A stretch of 64,000 nucleotides of DNA from Romanomermis culicivorax (Eukaryota > Nematoda > Enoplea > Mermithida > Mermithidae), in NCBI GenBank assembly GCA_963922205.1, contig CAWUHX010000263.1, positions 186,001-250,000 of the forward strand, given 5' to 3'. The notes beneath the pieces were generated by a model. It did not search any database, was not told where the DNA came from, and was given only the letters and a program-made list of their open reading frames with translations. Positions 22,270-34,241 of the stretch are shown here, piece by piece (position 1 is the first letter of the stretch; every line of letters starts with the position of its first letter). The position numbers and the translations under genes were made by a program.

Positions 22270-23171
22270 TGTAACGACCAGATTTCTGTGAGGTACTTTA
22301 CTTGGACCAATCGGTCGATACGGCGGGGTAAATAACGGGACGGGGGCGCGGGCGTACGATTACAATAAAACAACGGGGATCGACGGTCGCTTGAACGTCG
22401 ACAATAAACGCGCTTCGAATTAAAACACGGACGGGGGCCTCGGTTTAAGTGCTTTCGAATAGTCGGCCGCTTGCAAATGTATAAAGACGGGGCGAGCGCG
22501 GAAGTCAAAACGGAACCAACCACAAGAATAAGAACCAGAATGATGATCAAAATCACGCTTTGCTTCTTCTTTTATACGGCGATTTTGGCCACTCCCTGGG
22601 CGCTGCGGGAGGTCGAGCTTCTGTCCATCTTCTTCCGCCAATCGTCGTTTCCGGCTACGCTTTTTATGCTTTCTTAGTTACGCCTCTCTAACGCTTTTCT
22701 GGTACCGTATGCTTTCTGTGCTTCACTTGCTTTCTACGGTGGGCTTGGCCACACCTTTGTGCTTCTGTGCATGCTTCCTGTATCGGTTTCTCTGTATACA
22801 CACGTTTTGTGGGGCTGCCGCTACTGTTACACTTGAGACTACTGTACGGCGGGGCTTCTACGCATTTTACTGTGTGCAGGTGTTGTTTACGATTTTTACT
22901 GGGGATTACGGTAGCTGTGGAATGTGTAGTTTAGTGTGGGTTCTAGGGGAGCAGCTGCCGTTTGTGCGAATTAATTAGGGCATCTTAATTGGGCTACCGG
23001 GGTGTGAACGGATCAAAATAAAGTACTTCACGTAATTTTGTAGGAATGTTTGGGTGTGAATCCCAGACATCCTTGAGACGATAAAATGTGAAAATAAAAT
23101 AATATCTAATAAATGTCTATTACATACAGTATGCTACATATTTACAGTACTGCTTTAGCAGGTACGTTACA
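22270..23171 (-). mobile_element. 3' LTR of a second Gypsy-type element (902 bp)
   Basis: Ends are TGTAACG and CGTTACA. In the minus orientation it is preceded by a purine tract GGAAGGAGGGAAA (complement of 23172-23184), the expected plus-strand primer, and then by an integrase C-terminus. A related LTR is at 60686-61494. Confidence 0.8.
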
Positions 23172-23202
23172 TTTCCCTCCTTCCGGAGTTGAATGTCCTG
23201 GT

Positions 23203-23600
23203 TCAAGGCTTTCGAGGTTGAGGAGGGGTGGGGGTAGATTCGCTAGCTGCTTTCCGAGGGTAGAAAGGGGTTGTCTCGTTTACATGCACCGTAAATGTAA
23301 TATTCTTATGGGGGTGTTTGAGTGTAACGTTGGGGTACATGAAATTTGTGACTGTATAGGGTCCGTTTTGGCGAGGGAGGAATTTGGGAGTCAGCCCTTG
23401 TTTACACGAATGATTTTTATAAAGAATAAGATCACCTGCCTTGTAATGTATGTTCTGAGCATGCTTGTTATACTGACGGGTATAGTGGGCTTGGGCTTTT
23501 TGCAAACTTTTCTGCACGGTTGAGAGTGCTTCTGTGAAATGCGATTTTACACGAAGGGCGTAATCGTCTAAGTCAACCATGTAGGACGTGGGGAAAAAAA
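23203..23600 (-). pseudogene. Integrase C-terminal fragment of the second Gypsy-type element
   Basis: About 130 codons read like the end of the integrase at 8943-10214 without being close to it: YKAGDLILY, GLTPKFLPRQNGPYTVT, YPNVTL and VHVNETTPFY. This is the GPY/F module. Homology stops near 23590 at an A/T-rich junction, so most of the element is missing. The stop is 16-18 bases from the polypurine tract, as expected at a pol 3' end. Confidence 0.75.
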
Positions 23601-24935
23601 AAATAATAAAAAAAGCCAATAAAATTTTTGTGGGTTAGCCTTGAATATATATCTCGTACAAAGAATTTCAGTTTGCTTGGTTGAAATCAATATCTAGCTT
23701 CCTATTCAACTGACCTCATCTTTTTTAGAAGAAAAAAGATTCTATTGTGGAAGCTTTATGTAAACGATTTCGCCGATAGTTTTTTGCCATTTCACGGTTT
23801 ACAAGTACTTGTAAGAACAGAAACTGGTTTACTGTATTTCATAGGCTAAAAAATTTTAGTCTGCATTAGTTTACGAAACGGTCTACTTTTCCCGGCTCCA
23901 AAGTTTTACGTTTCTACGTCCTGAAATTTTCCTTAGTAGGTGCAATTATTTATTATGGAAAACGTACTTCGCGTATAATTAGGTATTTAATTAGTTATAA
24001 CACGGTTTAAAACACCAAAATTAATTTGTATGTATGTGCTTGATTGACGATTGATTTTAATTACGTAATTCATTATCCGATGAATTTTCTTTTCGTAATA
24101 TATATTCGTGCTTTTTGACTCCAGCTACGTCACTGCCAGGCGTGTGTAAGGTTGGGATTTTTTGAAAAGAACGGTTCGGTCGATATTTAGTATGTTGAAT
24201 TGGTAAGATTACTGTAGTTTGATGTTGTAAACGGGCTCACGTTCGAAAGGCCGTTTACAAAAATTATGTTGTAACGCACGCTCGTCTTTCTTACTCCGGG
24301 AAGGTTGTCCTTGAATGTAAACAAGAAAAGTATTCCTCCGGTTATTTACACTGTAGGACAATCTTCTTATTGTAAAATGTACACACGTCAGTCGACAAAC
24401 AGAATAATTGTACAGATTTTACTATGCAAGTTTACACCGACCACCCTAAATGTCTTACATTCTCTAAAATTTGTGCGTATGTTGTAAACTAAATTTTTTC
24501 GTTGATCGGCTCTCAGATGAATAGTGTAAAAGTCGCCAATAATTGATCAAAATAAGTTTTTAAAATGCAATCAAGTTTTGGGCCATATCATCACCGTCGT
24601 CGTTATTAATTTACGCTGCGTGGATAATTATGCAAATTGTTTTTGTAAAGTTTTTTTGCTTAGTGTAAGGTTCGAAAAAATTGTACATTATGCGCTTTGT
24701 TGCGAAATTGAGCGATTTTTGGCGCTTTTTTTTATCGATTTGACTCCTATCCTTCTCTGTGTTGCTTTTTTGGTCGGCGCGACTTTTCTCTCTTTTTCTT
24801 CATTTTTACGTTCATCTCCATTAATTTATTATTTGTGTATTTTTTATTAATTTGCGCGTGTGTAAACCTACATTTTACGTTGTTTTCATTGTGGTTTTGC
24901 CATTAAAACACAGTTGAAGAAAGTGTCATCTAACA
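23601..24935. other. Gap without recognised genes
   Basis: AT-rich DNA. The longest open frame (24578-24850) is hydrophobic and Phe/Leu-rich, as expected by chance from T-rich sequence. A faint MITE-like tract (ggaagctttatgtaaacgat) is near 23750. Confidence 0.4.
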
Positions 24936-25185
24936 TACAGTCTGTTTTTCTTGAAATGCTTCTAAGTAATGAAAGTGGAAAGCAAGTAGTATTTCACATT
25001 TTCACGATCTTCTGATAAACAATACACCATATAGGACTGAAAATTTGTGAGCATATTGTCTCAACCTTTAACAATTTTTTGAGTGAAAAAATCTTACAGG
25101 AAGAGCTCTATGTGAACGGTTTTGACAACAGTACTGATTTGTGTCAGTTTTCTGCTTGGAAGCATTTCACGAAAAACAGACTATA
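24936..25185. mobile_element. TAGTCTG-family MITE
   Basis: Complete 250-bp copy, TACAGTCTGTTTTTC to GAAAAACAGACTATA. The body is collinear with the copy at 12592. Confidence 0.75.
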
Positions 25186-25581
25186 GATAGGTATGGATTT
25201 GCCAACCGAAATAGCCTACTACAGCATGCGCCACGGCTAAAGATGATCGTTCATCGATTCAGTTATTTACTCGGCTAATGGGCTAATGAACAAAATATAC
25301 ATCTTAAATGTCAATCATGCATATAATATATGTGTACATATACGATAACTTCGTTTTGAGCGATCGAGGTCAATGACACAGATGTTGAAACTTCTCAGTT
25401 ACTAGTTGGCTTTTTTCCCTTTGTACATGCCAAGTGAAACAACTGCTAAGCTGGTGTCCGTTAAAACACATAATGGAGCACACATAATTGGCATATTGCA
25501 TGTTGCCTCTGAAAATCTCTAAAGACCATGGACAGGATGAAATTTGAGATATGCAAATGCAACTCTTCGGGTCAACAAGTA

Positions 25582-25819
25582 GAAACCCCAAGCTTTCTTT
25601 GGTGACACATTGTAAGCAAATGACCCTTTAGCAAAGAAACGAAACCCCAAGCTATCTTTGGTGACACTTTGAAAGCAAATGACCCTTCAGCAAAAAAACC
25701 GAAACCCCAACCTTTCTTTAGTGACACTTTGTAATCAAATGGCCTTTCAGCAAAAAAACTGAAACCCCAAGCTTTCTTTGGTGACACTTTGTAACAAATG
25801 ACCCTTCAGCAAAAAAGCC
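25582..25819. repeat. 59-60-bp minisatellite, four units
   Basis: Units start gaaaccccaa at 25582, 25641, 25701 and 25761, with tttggtgacac and atgaccctt in each. The 60-bp period is a multiple of three, so the minus strand reads as a 20-residue repeat (AWGFSFFAE type), but start, end and splice evidence are absent. Confidence 0.85.
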
Positions 25820-26336
25820 AAGTTAGAATTTTGTTTCTTCCAGAGCTCAGCTAGGATTTCTTGTGGTCTCTCATTTAGAAATCTGTGCATTTTCTAGCTT
25901 TCTGTTTGTGTTCTTAATTTTAACCTAATGGCGTCAAAACTTAGGGATCGGCTTTGCAATATTGCGTATGTTCGGGCATACAAAAAAATATCGACTTTAT
26001 AACCATATATTTGATGCATCAGAGGTAAATTTTCTAGAAACAACAGGGCGCCTTTGTTATTTATAAACTTTTTAGATCGAAAAGCTCTTCCTTCACGAAT
26101 CACTTTCAAAAAATACCAAACCGGAATTTATTTTTGGAACTCTTCTCCCATGAGCTTCCATTTTGATGGCATAGTCATGGCCACACATGTGCTTGCAGGT
26201 ACTCTGTTAGGTCTCTGGGGTACCATACATCAGCATCCGAGGGTTTGGTGGGTCTTGACCCTCCCAGCGGTCTGAGTCAAAAAAATTTTTTGAGCCGTTT
26301 TATAGAAAGAAGTAACTAAAAATGCTAAAAAATAAA

Positions 26337-26672
26337 ACTCATTTTTGAGTGAGGTATTCGAAAAGAAAAGTTTCAGAGCACCAAACTGATTTTTGAGTGA
26401 GGTATTCGAAAAAAACAGTTTCAGAGCACCAAACTGGTTTTTGAGTGAGGTATTCAAAAAAATAGTTCCACAGCACGAAAGTGATTTTTGAGTGGGGTAT
26501 TCGAAAAAATTGTTTCAGAGCACCAAACTAATTTTTGAGGGAGGTATTTGAAAAAAAACAGTTCCAGAGCATGAAAGTGATTTTTGAGTGGGGTATTCGA
26601 AAAAAATTGTTTCAGAGCACCAAACCGATTTTCGAGTGAGGTATTCGAAAAAATTGTTTCAGAGCACCAAAC
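26337..26672 (+). repeat. ~47-bp tandem array, about seven units (copy 2)
   Basis: Same array as at 12301. A unit at about 26524 reads caaactaatttttgag, which equals the pre-insertion site of the adjacent MITE. The array resumes after the MITE at 26921-27055. Confidence 0.8.
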
Positions 26673-26674
26673 TA

Positions 26675-26919
26675 TAGTCTGTTTTTCTTGAAATGCTTCT
26701 AAATAATGAAAGTGGAAAGTAAGTAGTATTTCAGATTTTTACGATTTCCTGATTAATGATATATGGTATAGGACTGAAAATTTGTGAGCATACTGACCTA
26801 ACCTTCAACAATTTTTCGAGTGAAAAATTTTAGAGTAAGAGCTGTATGTAAACAATTTTGACGACGGTACTGATTTGTGTCACTTTTCTATATGGAAGCT
26901 TTTTTTAAAAAACAGACTA
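26675..26919. mobile_element. TA-flanked MITE inside the tandem array (copy 2)
   Basis: Ends TAGTCTGTTTTTC and AACAGACTA, with TA at 26673-26674 and 26920-26921. Equivalent to 12592-12836. Confidence 0.8.
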
Positions 26920-27437
26920 TAATTTTTGGGGGAGGTATTTGAAAAAAACAGTTTCAGAGCACCAAACTGGTTTTTGAGTGAGGTATTCAAAAAAATTGTT
27001 CCACAGCACGAAAGTGATTTTTGAGTGAGGTATTCAAAAAAAATAGTTCCACAAAAAAATAGTTACACATCAAGAATGCATGGATTAAAAACAATGGAAT
27101 GCTTAGCTGCTCATTTCGACAAATTTTCATTTCGTCAAAATTATAAAGATAATAATGATTGGATTTGGAAATTTTTTGTGAACTCATCAACAGACTTATG
27201 ATTTTATGTGCACTAAAATGTTTGTTTTACATTGCACCTGAATTTTTTTTATTTTTCCTAAATTTTTTATGAATTGTTTTATTTTTTCTTTGTCCTCGAA
27301 AAAAGCTATTTGATTCGATTCCTGTGTAGATTATTGGAATCGAGTAATTACGCACTATATGATTCTAAGCTTATTATTCTTTACTTTCTATTGGCGGCCT
27401 TTCCTATTGGCAATATTAATGATTCAGCCTACTTTAG

Positions 27438-27870
27438 CGCATTAGCCACATTAGCCCATGCGCCAGATCCATTATTTATAACACACTGCATTAGCCACAC
27501 TAGCCCATTGGCCACATTAGCCCATTGGCCACATTAGCCCATTGGACACATTGGCCCATGGGGGGCATTAGATCATGGACCACATTAGCGGTTGGCCAGA
27601 TTAGCCCAATGGCCACATTAGCCCATTGGCCACATTAGCCCATTAGCCACATTAGGCCATTGGCCACATTAGCCCATTGGCCACATAAGCCCATTGGCCA
27701 CATTGGCCCATTGGCCACATTAGCCCATTAGCCACATTAGCCCATTGGCCACATTAGCCCATTAGCCACATTAGCCCATTGGCAACATTACCCCCTTGGC
27801 CACATTAGCTCACTCAGCCACTCAGCCACATTGGCCTAATTCATAAGCACATTTAGCCTATTAGCCAAGC
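27438..27870 (+). repeat. 17-bp satellite, copy 2
   Basis: Same cattggccacattagcc array as 13258-13672, with a few units gained or lost. Confidence 0.85.
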
Positions 27871-28069
27871 TAATATTTTTGAATCTGTATACAAAACACA
27901 GGAGTAGGCTATTCAGGTTAGGCCGAAGTATCTGTGAAGTAATGATATTTGGGGAAGGCTGTCATGTGACACACGATGGAAGATTGAAAACACCATGTCT
28001 TGGTGTGCATATGTATTCTGAGGTATCACAATCCAGAGAATTTGTAACACTGTAGCTGAATGTTATATC

Positions 28070-28296
28070 TATAGTCATGCTTTTAAAGTGAAAATTGACA
28101 AAAAATAGCACTGTCGATAAAATTGTTTACACAATTTTTGACTATAAAATTCTTTAATCAAAAAATAGTTAAAGGTTAGTTGAGTATGCTCACAGATTTT
28201 CAGTCCTGTGTAACGCACAGTTTAGCTGAAAATCTAAAAAATCTGAAATACTACTTGCTTTCCACTTAGGAAGCATTCCAAGAAAAACAGACTATA
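28070..28296. mobile_element. Inverted TAGTCTG-family MITE (copy 2)
   Basis: Equivalent of 13874-14100, left of the Tc1-like element. Confidence 0.65.
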
Positions 28297-28308
28297 GAAA
28301 GCTCTATA

Positions 28309-30409
28309 GGCCTGTCCCCGGTACAGCGAGACTCAAAACAGCGATTCTCGTTACAGGGAAGTTTCAAAACAGCGGATCTCAATACAGCGAATGATAAAAA
28401 GTTACGTCAAAGTAAACGCACACATCATGTTTCTAATAAATATGTAGTCATGTGCAAAATTATAGCCCCCCTCCTGATATTTTCGAAAACCATAAATTTA
28501 TTCAACAAAAACGATCCAAATAACTTTTAAATGCATGCAACAATAAATACTAATAATTAATAGGTCCTCCTTTTGCATTCACAACCATAGACATCCATTT
28601 TGGCACAGAAGCAATCAATTTTTTACAATATTCAACACTGATACTTTTCCAAACATTCAACAGTTTTACATGTAATTCATCATCACTTCGCGCATGAAAA
28701 CTAATTTTTTGCAACTCTATCTTCATCACATGCCACAAATTCTCAATAGGATTGAGGTCGGGAGATTGTTGCAGCCATTCTAGCACAACAATCTTTTTAT
28801 CGCCGAAAAATTTGGTCATTATTTTGGCCTTATGTTTAGGGTCATTGTCCTGTTGAAAAATCCAACCGGTTGTAGACGATAAAGGTAGAGCAGAATCCAA
28901 CGAGTCTGTCAAATTTTCTTCTAATAGCAAAATGTAAGATGCAGCAGTGAATTTAGGATCTGTTGGTTTGTTGGGAATGAATACCAAAGAGCCGACATTG
29001 CACAAACGGAATGCACCCCACACTAAAACGCCTTTACCGCCACCATGTTTGACACTACTGACCATGCACTTCATAGCATATCTTTCACCAAGTCGATGAC
29101 GTACAAGCACCCTATTTTTCTGAGTAAACCGCTCAAACTTCAATTCGTCGGAAAACAACACTTTGCTCCAATCGGACACTGTCCAGTTGAGATGATCGAT
29201 CGCAAACTGTAGTCTCTTCTTTCGGTTGACTTCTGATATGAAGGGTTTTTTGGATGCAACCCAAGTGGTAAAGCCTAAAAGAAATAAAAAATAAAAATAT
29301 CTTCAACTAGTGTATTTTTTGCATGAAAATGTACCTAGTTTGTTTAGCCGACAGCTGATTGTTGATCGGTGAACAATAGTGCCTCCACCACTGGCAAGAT
29401 CTTCCGTCAATTCCGGGATAGATTTTCGGCGGTTCTGTTCCACTAAACGTCGGAGTCTTCTATCGTCCCTTTCACCAAGTTTCGATTGTCTACCAGCATG
29501 CTTATCATCGCAAAAAGAGCCTGTTCTGATGAATTTAGCGATAGTTCTTCTGATAATGCGCCGATCGATATTCAGTCGCCGAGAAATTTCGTGTTTCGAT
29601 AGTTTAGCAACGTTATATAATGCGTAAATTGACGCCCGTTTTGTTGGTGAAATACTACGTCCACGACCCATTATTGAATCCAGGAGAACAAAACACACAC
29701 CAACGAAGAAGAACACACTTTACACTAACTCATTTTTTGCTCAAAGTCCATTTTCTTATTTTATTTTATTCAAATTCAAAATATACTGATTTCTTGGGGG
29801 GGCTATAATTTTGCACGTGACTAGGTATCTTGAAACCGTTCTTGCTAGTTGAGTATATTTTTAGTTGCATTTGGCCGTCTAAGTTTCACACGCTTTAGTG
29901 CTGCAGTTGCGAACACATTTTTGCAAAACCTTTGAAAAAACAAAAACAAAAAATTACCCCAAGGATTCCCGATTAAAATTGTTTCGTATGGAGCTTAATT
30001 GCAAAGAAAATTAAATTAATGAAATAAATAAAACAAAATGAAGTAAGCAAATAAAATGAAATAAGCACATAAAATTAAATGAATAAAATAATTTAGTGGT
30101 AAAGGCAAAACAAAAAACAAATAATGAAGAAATGAAAAGTAGAATAATCTGATAAAAAGTATGTAAAAAATTGAACAAAAGTACGTAACCTCAAAAAATT
30201 AAACAAAAAAAACAAAAAGTGGCTCAAAATAAAAAGAATATAAAAGGGAAAAGTCACTTTTTGAGAATCTGTTCCGAGACTTCACTGTTTTGGGAATCGC
30301 TGTATTGAGACTTTGCTTTATTGAGAATCGCTGTTTTGAGACATCGCTCTATTGAGTCTCGTTGTTTTGAGTTTTGCTGTTGTGTGTTTCACTGAATAGG
30401 GGTGAAACC
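28309..30409 (-). mobile_element. Tc1-like (DD34E) transposon, block copy 2
   Basis: Same limits as 14113-16215: tip GGCCTGTCCCC after TA on the left and GGGGTGAAACC on the right, with iterated inverted ends. It contains an apparently intact transposase gene, so it is the better candidate for an autonomous copy. Confidence 0.75.
28550..29671 (-). CDS. Tc1-like DD34E transposase, two exons, open reading frame
   Basis: Exon 1 is 29671-29335 and exon 2 is 29274-28550, with a 60-bp intron (AG|GTACAT to CTTTTAG|GC). The join gives 353 residues, the usual length for this family. Residues about 1-60 form a DNA-binding helix-turn-helix (GRGRSISPTKRASIYALYN, then RRLNIDRRIIRRT). The catalytic triad is Asp in VLFSDELKF, Asp in IFQQDNDPKH and Glu in SPDLNPIENLW, exactly 34 residues between the last two. 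I start at the GRGRS Met; the in-frame Met 15 codons upstream adds a hydrophobic stretch that lacks family sense. It would cut and paste the element at TA sites, and may also act on the transposase-free relatives at 58297 and 61771. The intron inside a Tc1-like gene is less usual. Confidence 0.8.
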
Positions 30410-31179
30410 GGATGCGGCCATTTTTGAAAAAACAGTAAACAGATTTTTTTCCCGACTTCCCCTAAAGTTGTGGGCAACTGAGGATTCCAAACACGAAAAA
30501 TTTGTTTTCTCACATCTCAGTGTTCTGTTACATATATGTTGGTTGACTTGGTGATTCAGGACATCCATTTTGTTATCAAGGCTGCTTCTGTTGTAATGCG
30601 AAATCTGATATACTCGTGTCAGTTTTGAGATAGGCCCACAAGTACAAAGAGTCCTACTACGCTGCACCTCAATCAGGACAGAACTTGCCATGGAACAAGC
30701 TTTTGATAAATTAGGCATTTAATTTTTATTATTATTCTCGTTCATCTTTCCCATGTTTGTTATTATTAATAATTTTCTTCTTGAAAAATGTTGAAACTTG
30801 TAGAATGGCGATTTAAGGGTAAGTTCTGCAAATAAATATTTAGTTAAAAAATCGTTTTATTCTTGTTTTAAAGTGTGTTGCTCAGTCTGGCTAATTTTAG
30901 TCAGGTGTATCTGGCGTAAGTAAGATTTCTGATCTTGACTACTAGCCCTTGAGTGAGGAGTCATTACGATTTTTGAGGCAGGTGCTGAAAAGCACCGGTG
31001 GTAAGGCCGACCCCTGGTTAATCATCAATTTTGACTAATTCTTCTGATCATGAATCAAACAGTCAAAAAATCGTTTGGACCCAGTCATTTTTAGCAGATG
31101 TAACACTCCTTGATTAGAAACATTTGTAATTGTAGATGATTGGATTAAGTTTATGACATTAGAAGTTTTTGAATCTCAA

Positions 31180-31250
31180 TCTTTGTTTCACATTTATAGA
31201 GCTATATAACCGAATTTCGGTTATATAGCTCTATAAATGTGAAACAAAGA
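31180..31250. repeat. 71-bp perfect palindrome
   Basis: Two 35-bp arms (beginning tctttgtttcacatttatag) are exact reverse complements around a single t at 31215. The equivalent place in copy 1 (about 16987-17040) has only the right arm. Confidence 0.9.
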
Positions 31251-31983
31251 TCAAAGCAGGTCGCGTTATTAGTAATCCAGAAGCAGTATTCAGATTTCAT
31301 AGTTTCAGATTAATCTACTCTCAAGCCGTAGCCTTAATATTTTAATTAATTAAAAGTGCAAAAATTTTCATACAGAAGCGCATACCATTTGATATAGACA
31401 GCCGAGGTAACGGGATTGTAATAAAAAGGAGTTCTTGAAATAAAAATACATTGGTCGAGGTAAAGGGAATTTAAAGCACAAGTCGAGGTAACGGTATGGT
31501 CGAAATAAAGGGATGGTCGAGGTAAAGGGATGTTCGAGGTAAGGAACGGTCGAGGTATGGGGACACAGGTATGGGGACACAACGCTTTCTTGATGGCTCG
31601 CCTGATTTTTAGATTAGAAAAACATGTTTTCAGCTCGAAATTGAAAGGATATTTGTAGTGTTTCTCAGTTATCAAAAATAGTCGATTTAGTTTTCATGGT
31701 TTTCTTTCCATTTTTCTCTATAAATTTGTATTTTCGTATGAAAAAACAGTGGTCTCACAAAGAAAAAAGACAAAGGTAATGACAGTCTTGATAAAACTAG
31801 CCGTGTTGGATTTTTACCCTCGAAAAAGATATCAAATGAAACGCAAAAATTTATTCTATTGGGCCAAAAAATATTTCTGAGCAGCCAATTGATGAGTGAT
31901 TTTCAAGAAAGAAAAAAGTATACCATGTTCTGAAGTGACGAAAATATGGATCACTGCGAATCAGCTCGCAAGTGGGGATTGAA

Positions 31984-32161
31984 CCAGATTTTCTGATAAA
32001 CAATATATCATATAGAAATGGAAATTTGTGAGCATACTGATATAACCATTAACAAATTTTCGAGTCAAAATTTTACAATAAGAGCTCTATGTAAACGATT
32101 TTGACAATGATACGGATTTCTGTCACTTCTATTTGGAAGCATTTTATAAACAACAGACTAT
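31984..32161. mobile_element. Truncated TAGTCTG-family MITE at the right edge of block copy 2
   Basis: Starts abruptly at ccagattttctgataaac (family position about 60) and ends attttataaacaacagacta. The block junction therefore falls inside this MITE. Confidence 0.65.
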
Positions 32162-32225
32162 TGACACGTAATGGGTAAATGCATTGCCATCGTAACCATC
32201 ACCAAACACTGTTTGAAAAATAATG

Positions 32226-32305
32226 CTCAACCGGGATTTGAACCCAGGTCTCTGTGACTATAGTGCAGCGTTCTTCTGATTGAACTACCAAGCCAGTGTT
32301 GCGAT
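32226..32305 (-). tRNA. tRNA-like sequence or tRNA-derived SINE head, degenerate
   Basis: Minus strand shows a T-arm CTGGG-TTCAAAT-CCCGG (B box GGTTCAAATCC) and a D-arm TAGTTC...GAAC with an A-box-like stretch. The anticodon stem pairs at only about three positions and the acceptor arms do not pair, so it is probably not a working tRNA. Loop CTATAGT would give anticodon ATA. Best read as a tRNA pseudogene or SINE promoter. Confidence 0.4.
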
Positions 32306-33043
32306 TGCTACAAAGGGGTGATGTACGGTCATGCGACACGTGACACTATTACATTGAAAATAAAGGTCATTACTATAAGCAATCACATAATATTTTCGTC
32401 AGTAACTGGTAGCAAAAACAGCTGGAAATTTCTTTCAATAACCTACTTAAGTAGTCAAAATTTCTACAGAGATATTGAGAAATCGCCAGTGTACAAGCAT
32501 GATGATATTTTCAATGATTTGGGCCTTTACCATGCTCACAAAAAAATTCAGTTTTTCTACAGCATGAAGAGTCAAAAGAAGTATCAAATTGAACCTAGTT
32601 TTTGTATTTTTCACTGCGTCTATCACTTCGAATTAAATTGGCCCTGTAACATTTCAGATAGTCTGAGTTTCATTTAGCACTGTACTATATATTGATTAAT
32701 ACGTAAATAAACATAATTTGAGCATGATGTAGATAGTCAAAGATGGACATTTGATAAGGCGGTTAAAGAATTGAAATTCGGGAGGCATAAATTGCACAAG
32801 ACGAATCTTCTGAGGGGAGCAAAAACACAATTTTCTGAAATAATCGAAAAAAAATTCGAATTTAGTATCAAAAAAGACGTCTTTGCTGTGGTCAGGCCTA
32901 TTCTGCTGGGATTTGCTGGCATATTTTAAATTTCGACTCAGTCCAAACCTGTATACGTGATCTTCCAAAAACCAAATTTTCAGGCATGGAGTGCGTCTGT
33001 ATGGCGACGTATCGTAAAATTTCACTTTATGTGTCATGGCCCA
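32306..33043. other. Gap without recognised genes
   Basis: Contains a 119-codon open frame at 32318-32677 with no domain, no clear start context and no splice signals. I cannot support a gene. Confidence 0.35.
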
Positions 33044-33854
33044 CTTGCACCAACTCAGGAGCTCAGAGTGCAGGAGACCACATCAGGAGTGTTTACTTGC
33101 ACCAAACTAGAGGTTCAGGTGTTCAGGAGTTCAGCTCAGGGATGTTTAGTATCACCAAATAGTCCTGGAGTAGTTCGTTTGTTCAGAAGTGTAAATGCTG
33201 TTTTATACAGTCAACAAAACATCGATTTTCCTTGTTTTTGTGCCACTGTCTCTAATTTCCTGCGAATTTTATTGATTTTCACCAAGTTTTGAAAGTAAAA
33301 ACATTGTACTTTTCGATTCTTCCATTATATAATTATTTAGTACATTGACTGGAGTCACTTAAGCAGTCAATTCCTACGTAATTGAAATGGATAGTGAATA
33401 GTAATTATGCCTCAAAGTAATTCGGAGAACAAAACACTCTCAGCTATTGACGGATATAAATAAATTATTAAATCGGGCCCTAATTTAATAGGAATAGATT
33501 CAAGCACCGTACGACTCATTCTAAATCGACCACTAAAATCATTAAAATCAAAATTGATTCTTTCCTGAAATAGTGTCTTCTTCTTGAGTGGCTGCTGATA
33601 TTCGGTCGCGCCTTCACTAACTCGAAATCTTTCTGGACAAATGACAAAAAATTCGAAGACAAAAAAACACAACATAACCTTATAGCAGTGAAAATGCGGC
33701 TCCTAAAAAATGGCACACAAAATTTTGTTTACTACTCCTGAACTCCTCAATTTTTGGTGCAAGAAGCCACTTCATTGCTAGGAGTGGAAAAACGACTCTT
33801 CTAGGAGTTTAATTTACTCCTAAAGGGGTTCAGGAATAGAAATTTTGGTGCAAG
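33044..33854. mobile_element. Probable 0.8-kb inverted-repeat element
   Basis: The left tip CTTGCACCAACTCAGGAG and the complement of the right tip (CTTGCACCAAAATTTC) agree over the first ten bases. Both arms contain several caggagtt/aactcctg motifs. No transposase frame is seen and no convincing target duplication was found. Confidence 0.45.
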
Positions 33855-33909
33855 GGAATTCTTCTATAGTAGTTTTCTTGAAATGCTTCTTAATGGTGAA
33901 AGTGGGAAG

Positions 33910-34188
33910 TGTTGTGCAGGTCAGTAGGTTTATTCCCTACTGATGGCCCACACATAGAATGTTAGAAGAGGTATCTGTTAGGCTGGCCAATTAACATAAT
34001 CTAGTCATAAATAAAAACAGTAAACAAAGGTCCAATAAAAGACGAAAAGGAATCAATGAATATAGGAAAAACGACGCCCACATAAATTTATGTGGGTCCG
34101 AGGTGGACCGAAAATGGTGAGCGAAAATTCACATGCCCACAAATCCCATGCAGGTGCACCAGTATGATGTGCACGTGCAAACACATCA
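33910..34188. mobile_element. 279-bp insertion in the MITE, possibly a short solo LTR
   Basis: Begins TGTTGTGC and ends ACACATCA between gaag and gaaag, an imperfect target repeat. Internal short palindrome cccacataaatttatgtggg at about 34077-34096. Identity uncertain. Confidence 0.35.
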
Positions 34189-34241
34189 GAAAGCAAGATT
34201 TTCACGATTTTCTGATAAACACTGGAAGTTTGTGAGCATTG

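Larger units (their letters stand above)
26296..31983 (+). repeat. 5.5-kb composite repeat, copy 2
   Basis: Partner of 12260-17742. The left flank (gtcaaaaaaattttttgagc) and right flank (MITE fragment) differ from those of copy 1. Length differences come from an extra ~47-bp array unit, extra satellite units, three extra array units beside the MITE and a 71-bp palindrome arm. The two transposase exons 2 differ by six amino acids in 209 compared, so the copies separated recently. Confidence 0.9.

Noticed and set aside
24578..24850. 90-codon hydrophobic frame
   Set aside because: T-rich sequence gives hydrophobic translations by chance; no supporting signals.
25572..25787. Protein of 20-residue repeats on the minus strand
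   Set aside because: It follows from a 60-bp minisatellite period; one-base length changes between units break the phase.
12260..31983. Assembly duplication as the cause of the two 5.5-kb blocks
   Set aside because: The copies have different flanks and scattered substitutions and indels, including a nonsense difference and a palindrome, so they look like real paralogs.
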